NCBI RefSeq assembly: GCF_001468265.1
Contig: NZ_LNRZ01000008.1
Location: 62,001-126,000 of the forward strand
Source of the DNA: Sphingopyxis sp. H050
GTDB taxonomy: Bacteria > Pseudomonadota > Alphaproteobacteria > Sphingomonadales > Sphingomonadaceae
Reading direction: 5' to 3'
Length of the DNA: 64,000 bases
Shown here: piece after piece, positions 36,987-45,049 of the stretch
Numbering within the stretch: the stretch's first letter is position 1
Layout: each line of letters begins with the position of its first letter
Position numbers and translations under genes: made by a program
The notes under the pieces: model-generated
Databases searched by the model: none
What the model was told of the DNA's origin: nothing
What the model saw: the letters and a program-made list of their open reading frames with translations, nothing else

Positions 36987-38195
36987 TTGAATAGATTGCC
37001 CGCCATCGACCGCTACATCGCGCGGCTGGTCTTTTTCCCGATGCTTGGCACCCTCGTCCTCTCGGCGATGCTGCTCGTGCTCGAAAAAATGCTGCGCCTG
37101 TTCGATTTCGTCGCGACCGAGGGCGGCCCGGTCAGCGTCGTGTGGCGCATGCTGGCCAACCTCATCCCCGAATATCTCTCGCTGGGCATCCCGATCGGGC
37201 TGATGCTGGGGATTTTGCTGGCTTTTCGCAAGCTTGCAACCTCCAGCGAACTCGACGTGCTGCGCGGCGTCGGCATGGGTTTCGGGCGGTTGCTGCGGGT
37301 TCCCTTTGCCTATGCGATCGCGCTCGCGGCGCTCAATCTCGCGATCGTCGGCTTCATCCAGCCCTATGCGCGCTATGCCTATGAGGGGCTGCAGTTCGAG
37401 CTGCGTTCGGGCGCGCTCGGCGCCTCGATCAAGGTCGGCGAGTTCACCAAGATGGGCAGCCGCATGACGCTGCGCATCGAGGAAAGCTATAACGACGGCA
37501 AATCGCTGCGCGGCATCTTCGTGCGCGGCGACAACAAGGACGGCCAGCGCGTGTCGGCGACCGCGGCGCGTGGACAATTCCTCGCGACCGACGACCCGAA
37601 CACGATCATCCTGCGCCTGTCGCAGGGCGTTCTCATCCATGAATCGCCCAAATTCCCGGTGCCGCGCGTCCTGACCTTCGACAATCACGACCTGCCGATC
37701 CCGTTGCCGAAGATCGAGGCCTTCCGCTTGCGCGGCGGCGCGGATCGCGAGATGACGATCCCCGAACTGTTCGTCGCCGGCAAGGACCCCAGCGAACCGC
37801 TGAAAACACGGCTGGAATCGCGCGCGAACTTCCATTTCCGCATCGTTGAGGTGATGTCGATGTTCCTGATTCCGTTGATCGCGGTCGCGCTCGCGATTCC
37901 GCCGAAGCGATCGACCTCCTCGCTCGGCGTCTTCCTGTCGATCGTGATGCTGGTGACCCAGCACAAGATCAACCAATATGCCGAGGATCTCGGCGCGCGC
38001 GGGACGATCGATCCCCTGTTGGCGCTATGGGTGCCATTCCTGCTCTTCGCCGCGCTGGCGGTCTGGATGTACTACACCGTCGCCTATGTGCCGGGCGGTC
38101 AGCCGATCGGCGCGCTCGAGCGCGTCGCGGCCAAGGCGGGCGCGCGCATCCGCGGCCTTATGCGCGTCTTCCAGCGCCCGCCGAAGGCCGCCTGA
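36987..38195 (+). CDS. lptF: LptF-like permease of the Lpt (LPS-type) export complex
   Basis: 402 residues if translation starts at the TTG at 36987; a second TTG at 36996 is possible, and no ATG with a good Shine-Dalgarno exists nearby. It has the YjgP/YjgQ fold: three N-terminal membrane segments (LPAIDRYIARLVFFPMLG, LIPEYLSLGIPIGLMLGILLAF with the coupling region SSELDVLRGVGMG, and the third). A periplasmic beta-jellyroll follows (about 130-280), then three C-terminal segments (MFLIPLIAVALAIPPKRS). With LptG and the ATPase LptB it extracts a lipid from the inner membrane. Divergent from the DUF2141-kinase operon, and its stop overlaps the lptG start by one base. Confidence 0.85.
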   Translation: MNRLPAIDRYIARLVFFPMLGTLVLSAMLLVLEKMLRLFDFVATEGGPVSVVWRMLANLIPEYLSLGIPIGLMLGILLAFRKLATSSELDVLRGVGMGFGRLLRVPFAYAIALAALNLAIVGFIQPYARYAYEGLQFELRSGALGASIKVGEFTKMGSRMTLRIEESYNDGKSLRGIFVRGDNKDGQRVSATAARGQFLATDDPNTIILRLSQGVLIHESPKFPVPRVLTFDNHDLPIPLPKIEAFRLRGGADREMTIPELFVAGKDPSEPLKTRLESRANFHFRIVEVMSMFLIPLIAVALAIPPKRSTSSLGVFLSIVMLVTQHKINQYAEDLGARGTIDPLLALWVPFLLFAALAVWMYYTVAYVPGGQPIGALERVAAKAGARIRGLMRVFQRPPKAA

Positions 38196-39292
38196 TGCAG
38201 CAACTCTCCTTTTTCCCGTCGCGGACGATGGCGGTCTATGTCGGCCGGCTGTTCCTGATCCGCAGCTTCTCGATCCTGTTCGCGCTGGTGCTCGTCCTCC
38301 AGACGCTCGACCTGCTCGGCGAAAGCGGCAAGATCCTGGCGGTGGCGGGGAATAACGAGAATGACGTGTGGCGCTATGTCGGGATGCGGCTGCCGCAGAT
38401 CATCGAGACCTTCCTGCCCTTTTCGGTTCTGCTCGGCACGATCCTGACGCTCGCGACGCTCAATCAGAACAGCGAAGTCATCGCGATGAAAGCCTCGGGC
38501 ATGTCGGCGCACCAAGTGCTCGCGCCGCTGTTCCTTGCGGCGTTCCTGGTGGCGGGGATCAGCTTTGCCTTCAACGAGCGGATCGTGACGCGATCGACTG
38601 CGGCGCTCAGCGCCTGGCAGAAGGTCGAATATGCGAAGGTGCCGCCCGATAGCGGGGTCCGGACCAACATATGGGTGCGCGCCGGCGATGACCTGATCAA
38701 CGCCGGGACGGTCGAGACCGGCGGGCCGGTGCTCATCCTGCGCGACGTCACCGTCTATGAGCGGACGCAGGGCGTGCTCTCATCGATGCTGAAGGCCGAC
38801 AGCGCGAAGGCGATTTCGGGGGGCTGGGAGCTGACCAATGCGCGGCGTTTCGTACGCCGCTCGGGCGCGCTCGAACCGCTCGGCACGATCGTCGCGATGA
38901 AGGGCGTGCGACCCGACCAGTTCACCCTGGCGCAGGTCGACGGCGACGAGCTGCCCTTCCCCAAGCTGCAAGCGGCGATCGCCGACCTCGAGGCGGCGGG
39001 GCGGCCGGTCGATGCGCTGAAAGGCGTGCTGTGGCACAAGATTTCGGGGCCGCTATCGGCGATCCTGATGCCGCTGCTGGGCGCCGTCGCAGCCTTCGGC
39101 CTCGCGCGCTCGGGCAAGCTGTTCGTGCGCGCGATTCTCGGCATGGCGCTGGGCTTCGCTTATTTCGTCGCCGACAATTTCGCGCTCGCGATGGGCGACC
39201 TCGGCGCCTACTCGCCCTTCCTCGCGGCGTGGGGGCCGTTCATCCTCTTCGCGCTGATCGGCGAGATGATCCTGATCCGGACCGAGGAATAA
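38195..39292 (+). CDS. lptG: LptG-like permease of the Lpt export complex
   Basis: 365 residues starting at the ATG overlapping the lptF stop (TGATG). It has six membrane segments around a periplasmic beta-jellyroll. Signature parts are RTMAVYVGRLFLIRSFSILFALVLVLQTLDLL, LLGTILTLATLNQNSEVIAMKASGMSAHQVLAPLF (coupling helix contacting LptB) and WHKISGPLSAILMPLLGAVAAFGLARSGK. It is the partner of LptF. The convergent desaturase gene abuts it with no spacer. Confidence 0.87.
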   Translation: MQQLSFFPSRTMAVYVGRLFLIRSFSILFALVLVLQTLDLLGESGKILAVAGNNENDVWRYVGMRLPQIIETFLPFSVLLGTILTLATLNQNSEVIAMKASGMSAHQVLAPLFLAAFLVAGISFAFNERIVTRSTAALSAWQKVEYAKVPPDSGVRTNIWVRAGDDLINAGTVETGGPVLILRDVTVYERTQGVLSSMLKADSAKAISGGWELTNARRFVRRSGALEPLGTIVAMKGVRPDQFTLAQVDGDELPFPKLQAAIADLEAAGRPVDALKGVLWHKISGPLSAILMPLLGAVAAFGLARSGKLFVRAILGMALGFAYFVADNFALAMGDLGAYSPFLAAWGPFILFALIGEMILIRTEE

Positions 39293-40396
39293 TCAGGCGG
39301 CGGCGCCCTTCGCCGATCCCTGCACCAGTTTCACCACCAGACCCGGCAGGCCGCTGTAATTCGCACCATGATATTGCGAATCCTTGGGCAGCGCATCCTT
39401 CAGACGGCGGTGCGCCTCGGGCAGCGCGTGATAGGGCACGCCGGGCAGCAAATGGTGCAGCGCGTGATAGCGCAGGCCCACCGGCGCCCACAGCTCGGGC
39501 AGGGCGCCCGGCGGCGGGACATTGACGCTGTCGAGGAACTGCGCGGTCACGGTCAGCACTTCGCCGTCATTTTCCCAGAGATGCGCGACGAGCGTGCGGA
39601 TCTGGTTGAGCACGATGCTGGCCGAGGCGATGCCGCCGAAGATCAGCAGCGCGCGCAGCGGAACCCAGCCGAACACGCCCGCAGCGACGAGCAAAGTCGA
39701 CCAGGCCCACGCCCCGCCTTCCTGCCACGCCCACTGGCGGCGGAAATCGCCCTCGGGGGCCTTGCGGCGGAACATCGGGTTGATGATCAGCCCCGAATAG
39801 CGCTCCATCACCAGCTTGCGCAGCGGCGGGATCAGGAACGACAGCGGGGTCAGCACCGCATAGCGGAAGATCAGCGCGATCGGCGCGAACGCCGCGGCGA
39901 CCACGAACAAAGGCACCGTCCATGGCTTCATCAGCGCGAGCGGCAGATATTCGGGGTCCTCGACCGTGCCATATTTGGTGCGGTTGTGATGCAGGCTGTG
40001 AATGCCCTCGTACATGAAGGAGGGGATGAGCAGCGGCACGCCGATGAGCATATTCCACACAAGGCGGAAGCCGGGCAGCGCATTTTTCCGGATATGCGTG
40101 ATTTCGTGAATGAAGCTGCCCGCGCGATAGAGGGCGAGCACCGCGACGACGCCCGCGGCGAGCATCCAGCCCGTCGAAGGCGCCAGGATCGCGGCTGCGA
40201 CGCCGGCATAGCCGAGGAAGGCCGAGGCGAGGAAATCGGTCCAATAGATGCGCGCGCTCGGATTGACGAGATCGCGCGTCAGCTCCGAGGCCGCACGGAT
40301 CATCGCCATATCGTCGGCGATCGCCGACTTCGGACTTTTTGCCGTCGCCGCGGGGGGCATCGCGATCCGATCGGCAGGGGGATTGATCGTCGTCAT
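39293..40396 (-). CDS. Membrane fatty-acid/sphingolipid desaturase
   Basis: 367 residues with four or more membrane segments. The three histidine boxes of di-iron desaturases are present: FIHEITH (about 90-96), HSLHHNR (about 129-135) and YHALHHLLP (about 304-312). It introduces a double bond (or hydroxyl) into an acyl chain at the membrane. It is divergent from the ceramide-synthase-like gene, with about 117 bases between starts. This points to the sphingoid base or N-acyl chain as substrate, but an ordinary phospholipid acyl desaturase is not excluded. Confidence 0.82.
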   Translation of the reverse strand: MTTINPPADRIAMPPAATAKSPKSAIADDMAMIRAASELTRDLVNPSARIYWTDFLASAFLGYAGVAAAILAPSTGWMLAAGVVAVLALYRAGSFIHEITHIRKNALPGFRLVWNMLIGVPLLIPSFMYEGIHSLHHNRTKYGTVEDPEYLPLALMKPWTVPLFVVAAAFAPIALIFRYAVLTPLSFLIPPLRKLVMERYSGLIINPMFRRKAPEGDFRRQWAWQEGGAWAWSTLLVAAGVFGWVPLRALLIFGGIASASIVLNQIRTLVAHLWENDGEVLTVTAQFLDSVNVPPPGALPELWAPVGLRYHALHHLLPGVPYHALPEAHRRLKDALPKDSQYHGANYSGLPGLVVKLVQGSAKGAAA

Positions 40397-40512
40397 ACGG
40401 GCTTCTTCATCATGATTTCATGGCAGCAAAATGGCCGAATGCGGGTCGCCAGCGCCGCAGCAATGCCCTAATGCGTCGCACCTATATAGGCAGCATCAGC
40501 CCGGAAACCAGT

Positions 40513-41682
40513 ATGACCGCCCATAACGAAGGCCCGATCACCATCCATCCCGTCAAGGGCAAGGCCGACAAGCGCGAGTTTGTCGAGCTCGCTTTTCGCC
40601 TCAACCGCGGCGATCCGGCATGGGTGCCGCCGCTGAAGGGCGAGGCCTTCGACCTGCTGACCCCGGGCAAGAATCCCTGGTTCGAACATGGCAGGGCGCA
40701 GCTGTTCCTCGCGCGCCGCAATGGCCGCACGGTGGGGCGTATCTCGGCGCATATCGACGACCTGGCTCTCCAACAGCCCGTCGAGCAGGGCATGGGTCCG
40801 GGAACCGGCAATTGGGGCCTGCTCGAGGCCGAGGATGCCGAGGTCGCACACGCGCTGTTCGTGGCGGCCGAAGATTGGCTCCGCGGTCAGGGCATGCACC
40901 GATCGCTCGGCCCGCTGTCGATTTCGATCTGGGACGAACCCGGTCTGTTGATCCAGGGGTTCGAGACGCCGCCGACGATCATGCTTGGCCACAACAGCCC
41001 GCTCTATCGCGGCTGGGTCGAGGCCGAGGGGTACAAGCCCGCCAAGCAGCTCCTCAACTATGGCGTCGAGGTCCGCGACGGCTTTCCGCCGCTGGTGAAC
41101 CGCATCGTCGCTGCGGGGGAAAAGAATCCGCGCATCCGCATCCGCAAGGTCGACAAGAAGAAGTTCGATGCCGAGGCTCAGCTGATTCTGGGTATCCTCA
41201 ACGACGCCTGGTCGGACAATTGGGGCTTCGTCCCGCTGACCGACAGCGAGATCGCGTTCGTCGGCAAGAAGCTGAAGGACATCGTCTTCGAGGACCTGAT
41301 CCGCGTTGCCGAACTCGACGGCCAGCCGGTCGCCTTCATGATCGTGCTGCCGAACATCAATCAACTGCTGATCGACATGGACGGCTCGCTGCTTCCCTTC
41401 AACTGGGCGCGGCTGCTCTGGTGGCTGCGGAAGCCCAAGAGCAAGCGGCTGCGCGTCCCGCTGATGGGCGTCGTCAAAAGCCTGCAGAACAGCCGTATGG
41501 CGAGCACGCTCGCTTTCATGATGATCGAATATATCCGCCGCGACGCGGTGCGCGATTATGGCGTCGAGGAAGGCGATATCGGGTGGGTGCTCGACGACAA
41601 TCAGGGCATGAATGCGGTCGCCGACGCGATCAACGCGACGGTGAACCGCGTCTATCAGATCTACGACAAGCCGCTGGCCTGA
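40513..41682 (+). CDS. YghO/GNAT-fold N-acyltransferase, probable bacterial ceramide synthase
   Basis: 389 residues from the ATG at 40513; an ATG at 40471 would add 14. The protein contains a GNAT-like core. Conserved stretches are DPAWVPPLKGEAFDLLTPGKNPWFEHG, HRSLGPLSISIWDEPGLLIQGFETPP, ILNDAWSDNWGFVPLTDSE, LNINQLLIDMDGSL-type membrane-near residues, and the end EEGDIGWVLDDNQGMNAVADAIN. It resembles the YghO-type proteins, which include the Caulobacter enzyme (CC_1154) shown to acylate the sphingoid amine. Position in the same locus as spt and acp supports this role. Confidence 0.65.
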   Translation: MTAHNEGPITIHPVKGKADKREFVELAFRLNRGDPAWVPPLKGEAFDLLTPGKNPWFEHGRAQLFLARRNGRTVGRISAHIDDLALQQPVEQGMGPGTGNWGLLEAEDAEVAHALFVAAEDWLRGQGMHRSLGPLSISIWDEPGLLIQGFETPPTIMLGHNSPLYRGWVEAEGYKPAKQLLNYGVEVRDGFPPLVNRIVAAGEKNPRIRIRKVDKKKFDAEAQLILGILNDAWSDNWGFVPLTDSEIAFVGKKLKDIVFEDLIRVAELDGQPVAFMIVLPNINQLLIDMDGSLLPFNWARLLWWLRKPKSKRLRVPLMGVVKSLQNSRMASTLAFMMIEYIRRDAVRDYGVEEGDIGWVLDDNQGMNAVADAINATVNRVYQIYDKPLA

Positions 41683-41736
41683 CGCCTCGCCCATAGGATC
41701 GCGGTTCGTCCGCCAACCGGGTGGCGGACGGCAGGC

Positions 41737-42507
41737 TCATGCAAAGACCGCCCAGGTCGGCGCATGATCGCTCGCTTTCTCGCGCCCGCGATGATCCTTG
41801 TCGACCCCGGCGTCGACCAACCGGTCGGCCATCGCGGGGCTGAGCAGCAGATGGTCGATGCGAAAGCCGTGGTCGCGCTGCCAACCGCCCGCCTGATAGT
41901 CCCAGAAGGTCCAGACGCCGCCCGCGGGATGGCGGCTGCGCACCGCGTCGGTCCAGCCGTCGCCGAGCAGGCGGAACCAGGCGTCGCGCGATTCGGGCTG
42001 CATCAGCGCGTCGTTCGCCATTGCGCGCGGGTCCCAGACATCGTCGTCGTGCGGGATGACATTATAGTCGCCGGTGAGGATCGCCGGGATTTCTGACGCC
42101 AGCAGCGTCTTCGCGCGCTGGCGAAGCCGCGCCATCCAGCGCAGCTTATAATCGAATTTCGGCCCCGGCTGCGGGTTACCATTGGGCAGATAGATACATC
42201 CCACGCGGACGCCATGGACGTCGGCCTCCAGATAGCGCGACTGTTCGTCCTCCGCTTCGCCATCGAGCCCGCGCTGGATTTCGATCGGCTGTGCGTCCTT
42301 CGCGAGGATCGCGACACCGTTGAAGCCCTTTTGCCCATGGTAGAGAAAGCCATATCCCGCCGCCTCGATCTCCTTGGTCGGCATCGTCTCGTCGCTCGAC
42401 TTCAGCTCCTGCAAGCAGGCGACATCGGGCTGCGTTTCCTCGAGCCATTCGACGAGGCGCGGCAGGCGCGCCTTGATTCCGTTGATGTTGAAGGTCGCGA
42501 TTTTCAT
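41737..42507 (-). CDS. xthA: Exodeoxyribonuclease III
   Basis: 256 residues, the family length. EEP-nuclease motifs are FNINGIKARLPRLVEWL, the metal-binding Glu in CLQELKSSD, LTGDYNVIPHDDDVWDP (Asp/Asn pair), RIDHLLLSP, and the catalytic EKASDHAPTWAVF with the terminal His. It cuts AP sites and trims 3' ends in base excision repair. Confidence 0.95.
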   Translation of the reverse strand: MKIATFNINGIKARLPRLVEWLEETQPDVACLQELKSSDETMPTKEIEAAGYGFLYHGQKGFNGVAILAKDAQPIEIQRGLDGEAEDEQSRYLEADVHGVRVGCIYLPNGNPQPGPKFDYKLRWMARLRQRAKTLLASEIPAILTGDYNVIPHDDDVWDPRAMANDALMQPESRDAWFRLLGDGWTDAVRSRHPAGGVWTFWDYQAGGWQRDHGFRIDHLLLSPAMADRLVDAGVDKDHRGREKASDHAPTWAVFA

Positions 42508-42546
42508 GCCGCACCTATGGCAGCAAGACAGCCGCTTAGAAAGGCG

Positions 42547-42888
42547 TCAGATCGAGAAGCTGGACCCGCAGCCGCAGCCCGAAGCCGCGTTGGGATTTTC
42601 GACCTTGAACGACGATCCGCCGAGCGAATCGACGAAATCGACGATGCAGCCGCGCACGAGGTCGATGCTGACCGGATCCACGACCAGCTTCACGCCGTCG
42701 GTCTCCGCGATGATGTCGTCGGCGTCGATGCTTTCGGCAAGCCCGAAGCGATAGGTGAAGCCCGAACAACCGCCGCCATCGACCGCGAGGCGCAGCGCCG
42801 CATCGGCCTCGCCCTTGCGATCCGCGATCCAGCGGACGCGCGCCGCGGCGGCGGGAGACAACGTGATGTCGGAAATCTGGGTAGCCAT
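42547..42888 (-). CDS. erpA: Iron-sulfur cluster insertion protein (ErpA/IscA type)
   Basis: 113 residues. The three ligand cysteines sit in GGGCSGFTYRF (about 40-50) and the C-terminal SGCGCGSSFSI. A-type carriers pass 2Fe-2S or 4Fe-4S clusters to apo-proteins. The exact subtype (ErpA versus IscA or SufA) is a judgement from the isolated location next to xthA, 39 bases away on the same strand. Confidence 0.85.
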   Translation of the reverse strand: MATQISDITLSPAAAARVRWIADRKGEADAALRLAVDGGGCSGFTYRFGLAESIDADDIIAETDGVKLVVDPVSIDLVRGCIVDFVDSLGGSSFKVENPNAASGCGCGSSFSI

Positions 42889-42923
42889 TGCGGCAAGATA
42901 GGGAGCATCGGCCCAAAAGAAAA

Positions 42924-42954
42924 GGGCGCCCCGGCCTTAGACCGTAGAGCGCCC
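42924..42954 (-). terminator. Terminator after the M23 peptidase gene
   Basis: On the minus strand the stem gggcgc / gcgccc (42954-42949 with 42929-42924) and a long loop are followed by ttttctttt. Located about 27 bases after the M23 stop. Confidence 0.65.
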
Positions 42955-42980
42955 CTCCTCTCCGACCCAGGAAAGTCTGT

Positions 42981-43682
42981 TTATTCGGGACCGCCCATTG
43001 CGAGCTTTTCGCCCTTCAGCGCGGCGATCGCCATCGTGTCCGACTGGCAGAAGGGCATCGGATTGACCGGTGCGCCGTCGATGCGGACTTCATAATGAAG
43101 GTGGTTGCCGGTCGAGCGGCCCGTCGAGCCGACATAACCGAGAATGTCGCCCTTCTTCACCTGCTGACCGGGGGCGACGATGTACGACGACATATGACCG
43201 TAGCGGGTCTGGATGGCATTGCCATGCTCGACCTCGACATAATTGCCATAGCCGCCGAGGCGCTGGGCGCGGCCGACGATGCCGTCGGCGGTCGCATAAA
43301 TGGGGGTGCCGTGCGGCGCCGGGATGTCGATGCCATTGTGACGCGCGAGCTTGCCGGTGACCGGGTGGACGCGCATGCCATAGGACGACGAAAGCGACAT
43401 TTTCTCGATCGGACGGCGCGACGGCACCGAAACCCCGATATTCGCTGTCAGGCCGGTGTCGAGACGCTTCCAGGCCTGGAAAATGGCGCGCGCTTCGGTG
43501 TCTTCGCCCGCGTTGCCGATGCCGGCGCTGAAGCCGTCGTCATCGGGTTCGTCAGGAACAACGATGCTCGCATCGCCTGCCGAGTTGGCCGCATGGGCCG
43601 CCGGCGTGGTGATGCCGGTCAGCGCTGCTGCGCAAAAAATCAGGCCAAAATGAAACTTTTGCGCCAATGAAGCGTATCGCAC
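42981..43682 (-). CDS. M23 (LytM) family peptidoglycan endopeptidase
   Basis: With a GTG start at 43682 the protein has 233 residues and a signal peptide (FHFGLIFCAAALTGITTPAAHA). The upstream in-frame extension to 43790 has no hydrophobic character. LytM motifs are present: RHNGIDIPAPHGTPIYATADGIV (HxxxD zinc ligands), YGHMSSY and GNHLHYEVRIDG (HxH). It cleaves peptide cross-links in the cell wall or activates amidases. Exact start uncertain. Confidence 0.82.
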   Translation of the reverse strand: MRYASLAQKFHFGLIFCAAALTGITTPAAHAANSAGDASIVVPDEPDDDGFSAGIGNAGEDTEARAIFQAWKRLDTGLTANIGVSVPSRRPIEKMSLSSSYGMRVHPVTGKLARHNGIDIPAPHGTPIYATADGIVGRAQRLGGYGNYVEVEHGNAIQTRYGHMSSYIVAPGQQVKKGDILGYVGSTGRSTGNHLHYEVRIDGAPVNPMPFCQSDTMAIAALKGEKLAMGGPE

Positions 43683-43793
43683 GTATCGACCCCGCAGTCC
43701 TTGTCGCCAGTGCCCGTTTTGGGGCCGCTGGTGCCGGATGTTTGCTCGGATGGGATAATTCCCTGCCCGCGAAGGGTGATGACCGCCCAAACC

Positions 43794-44585
43794 TTACCAA
43801 GCAATAACAGCGTAGAAGTCTTGCGTTAAACCGGCTTGATGGCGCGCCGAGTCGTTGAATGGAGGCTTCAGCGAACCGCGAAATCGCGATTTTACGAGGC
43901 TTTGCCACGTTTCGACGGCGTTGAATCCCATTTCATCGCACTTTTGGTTAAACCAGGCTGTGCCCGCGGTCACATGGCGGATTTCGTCGTTGTAAATACG
44001 CGATAAAATTTGCGCCGACGCCTCGTCCCCGGCCGCGCGGAAGCGATCGACCGTCGCCGGCGTCACGTCGAGCCCGCGCGCTTCCAAAACCATCGGGACG
44101 ATCGCTAGCCGCGCCAAAGCATCGTCGTTCGTCGCTTGCGCGGCCTCCCACAGGCCGGCGTGCGCCGGCAATTCACCATAAAAGCTGCCGAGCTGGCGCA
44201 ATCGCCGGTCGAGCAATGCGAAATGCATCGCCTCGTCGGCCGCGACGCCGATCCAGTCGTCGACGAAGCCGCGCGGAAATTGGCCGCCGAAACGCCCCAC
44301 CAAATCGATCGCGAGGTCGATCGCAACGAACTCGATATGCGCGAGCGCGTGGAGCATCGCGATCCGGCCACGCTCCGATCCCCCCTTGCGGCGGCGCGGC
44401 ATCTGGGCTGGCGACAGCAGCTCAGGCTTGGCCGGCCAGGCGGGCTGGTCGGGCATCGCGACATCACAGCGATGCGCGAGTTTGCCGCGCCGCCATGCCC
44501 GCGCCAACGCCCGCGCCGCACGGCGCTTGTCGTGCGGGTCCGGCGTCAGCAGAACCGCGCGCGCAGCTTCACCCAGCGTTTGCAT
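43794..44585 (-). CDS. DUF455 ferritin-like protein
   Basis: 263 residues from the ATG at 44585, overlapping the bcp stop by one base. The body is helical with ferritin-like Glu/His motifs: LHALAHIEFVAIDLAIDL, WIGVAADEAMHFALLDRRL and IYNDEIRHVTAGTAWF. These are the ExxH patterns of di-iron four-helix bundles. DUF455 has no established reaction. Transcribed after glnE and bcp in one operon. The next gene (M23) follows by 111 bases. Confidence 0.83.
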   Translation of the reverse strand: MQTLGEAARAVLLTPDPHDKRRAARALARAWRRGKLAHRCDVAMPDQPAWPAKPELLSPAQMPRRRKGGSERGRIAMLHALAHIEFVAIDLAIDLVGRFGGQFPRGFVDDWIGVAADEAMHFALLDRRLRQLGSFYGELPAHAGLWEAAQATNDDALARLAIVPMVLEARGLDVTPATVDRFRAAGDEASAQILSRIYNDEIRHVTAGTAWFNQKCDEMGFNAVETWQSLVKSRFRGSLKPPFNDSARHQAGLTQDFYAVIAW

Positions 44586-45049
44586 TACAGGGCCTTCGCG
44601 GCCTCCAGCACGGCCTCGGCATGGCCCTTCACGCGGACCTTGCGCCATTCCCTGGCAAGCTTGCCATCCGCGCCGAACAGGAAGGTCGAGCGTTCGATCC
44701 CCATATAGGTCTTGCCGTAATTCTGCTTTTCGACCCAAGTACCGAACGCCTCGCACACCGTGCCGTCCTCATCGGAGGCCAGGCGGACGGTCAGGCCATA
44801 TTTGTCGCGGAACTTGCAGAGCTTTGCCGGCGCGTCGCGCGATACCGCGAGCACCTGCGCGTTCAGCTCCGCGAATTCGGGCGCCAGCCGCGTAAAATCC
44901 TGCGCCTCGACCGTGCAACCCGGCGTGTCGGCCTTGGGGTAGAAATAGACGACGAGCGGCGCGCCTTTCAGGCTCGCAAGGTCGATCGCGGCGCCGTCGG
45001 CGTCGAGCAGCGTCACCGCGGGTAGGGCATCACCGATGGAAAGGGTCAT
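44585..45049 (-). CDS. bcp: Thioredoxin-dependent peroxiredoxin, BCP/PrxQ type
   Basis: 154 residues from the ATG at 45049, overlapping the glnE stop by four bases. The peroxidatic cysteine is in FYPKADTPGCTVEAQDF, preceded by the conserved Pro/Thr. BCP features ERSTFLFGADGKLAREWRKVRVKGHAEAVLEA follow. No resolving Cys is seen at the CxxxxC position, so it may be 1-Cys-like or use the later Cys. It reduces peroxides in the cytoplasm. Confidence 0.92.
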   Translation of the reverse strand: MTLSIGDALPAVTLLDADGAAIDLASLKGAPLVVYFYPKADTPGCTVEAQDFTRLAPEFAELNAQVLAVSRDAPAKLCKFRDKYGLTVRLASDEDGTVCEAFGTWVEKQNYGKTYMGIERSTFLFGADGKLAREWRKVRVKGHAEAVLEAAKAL

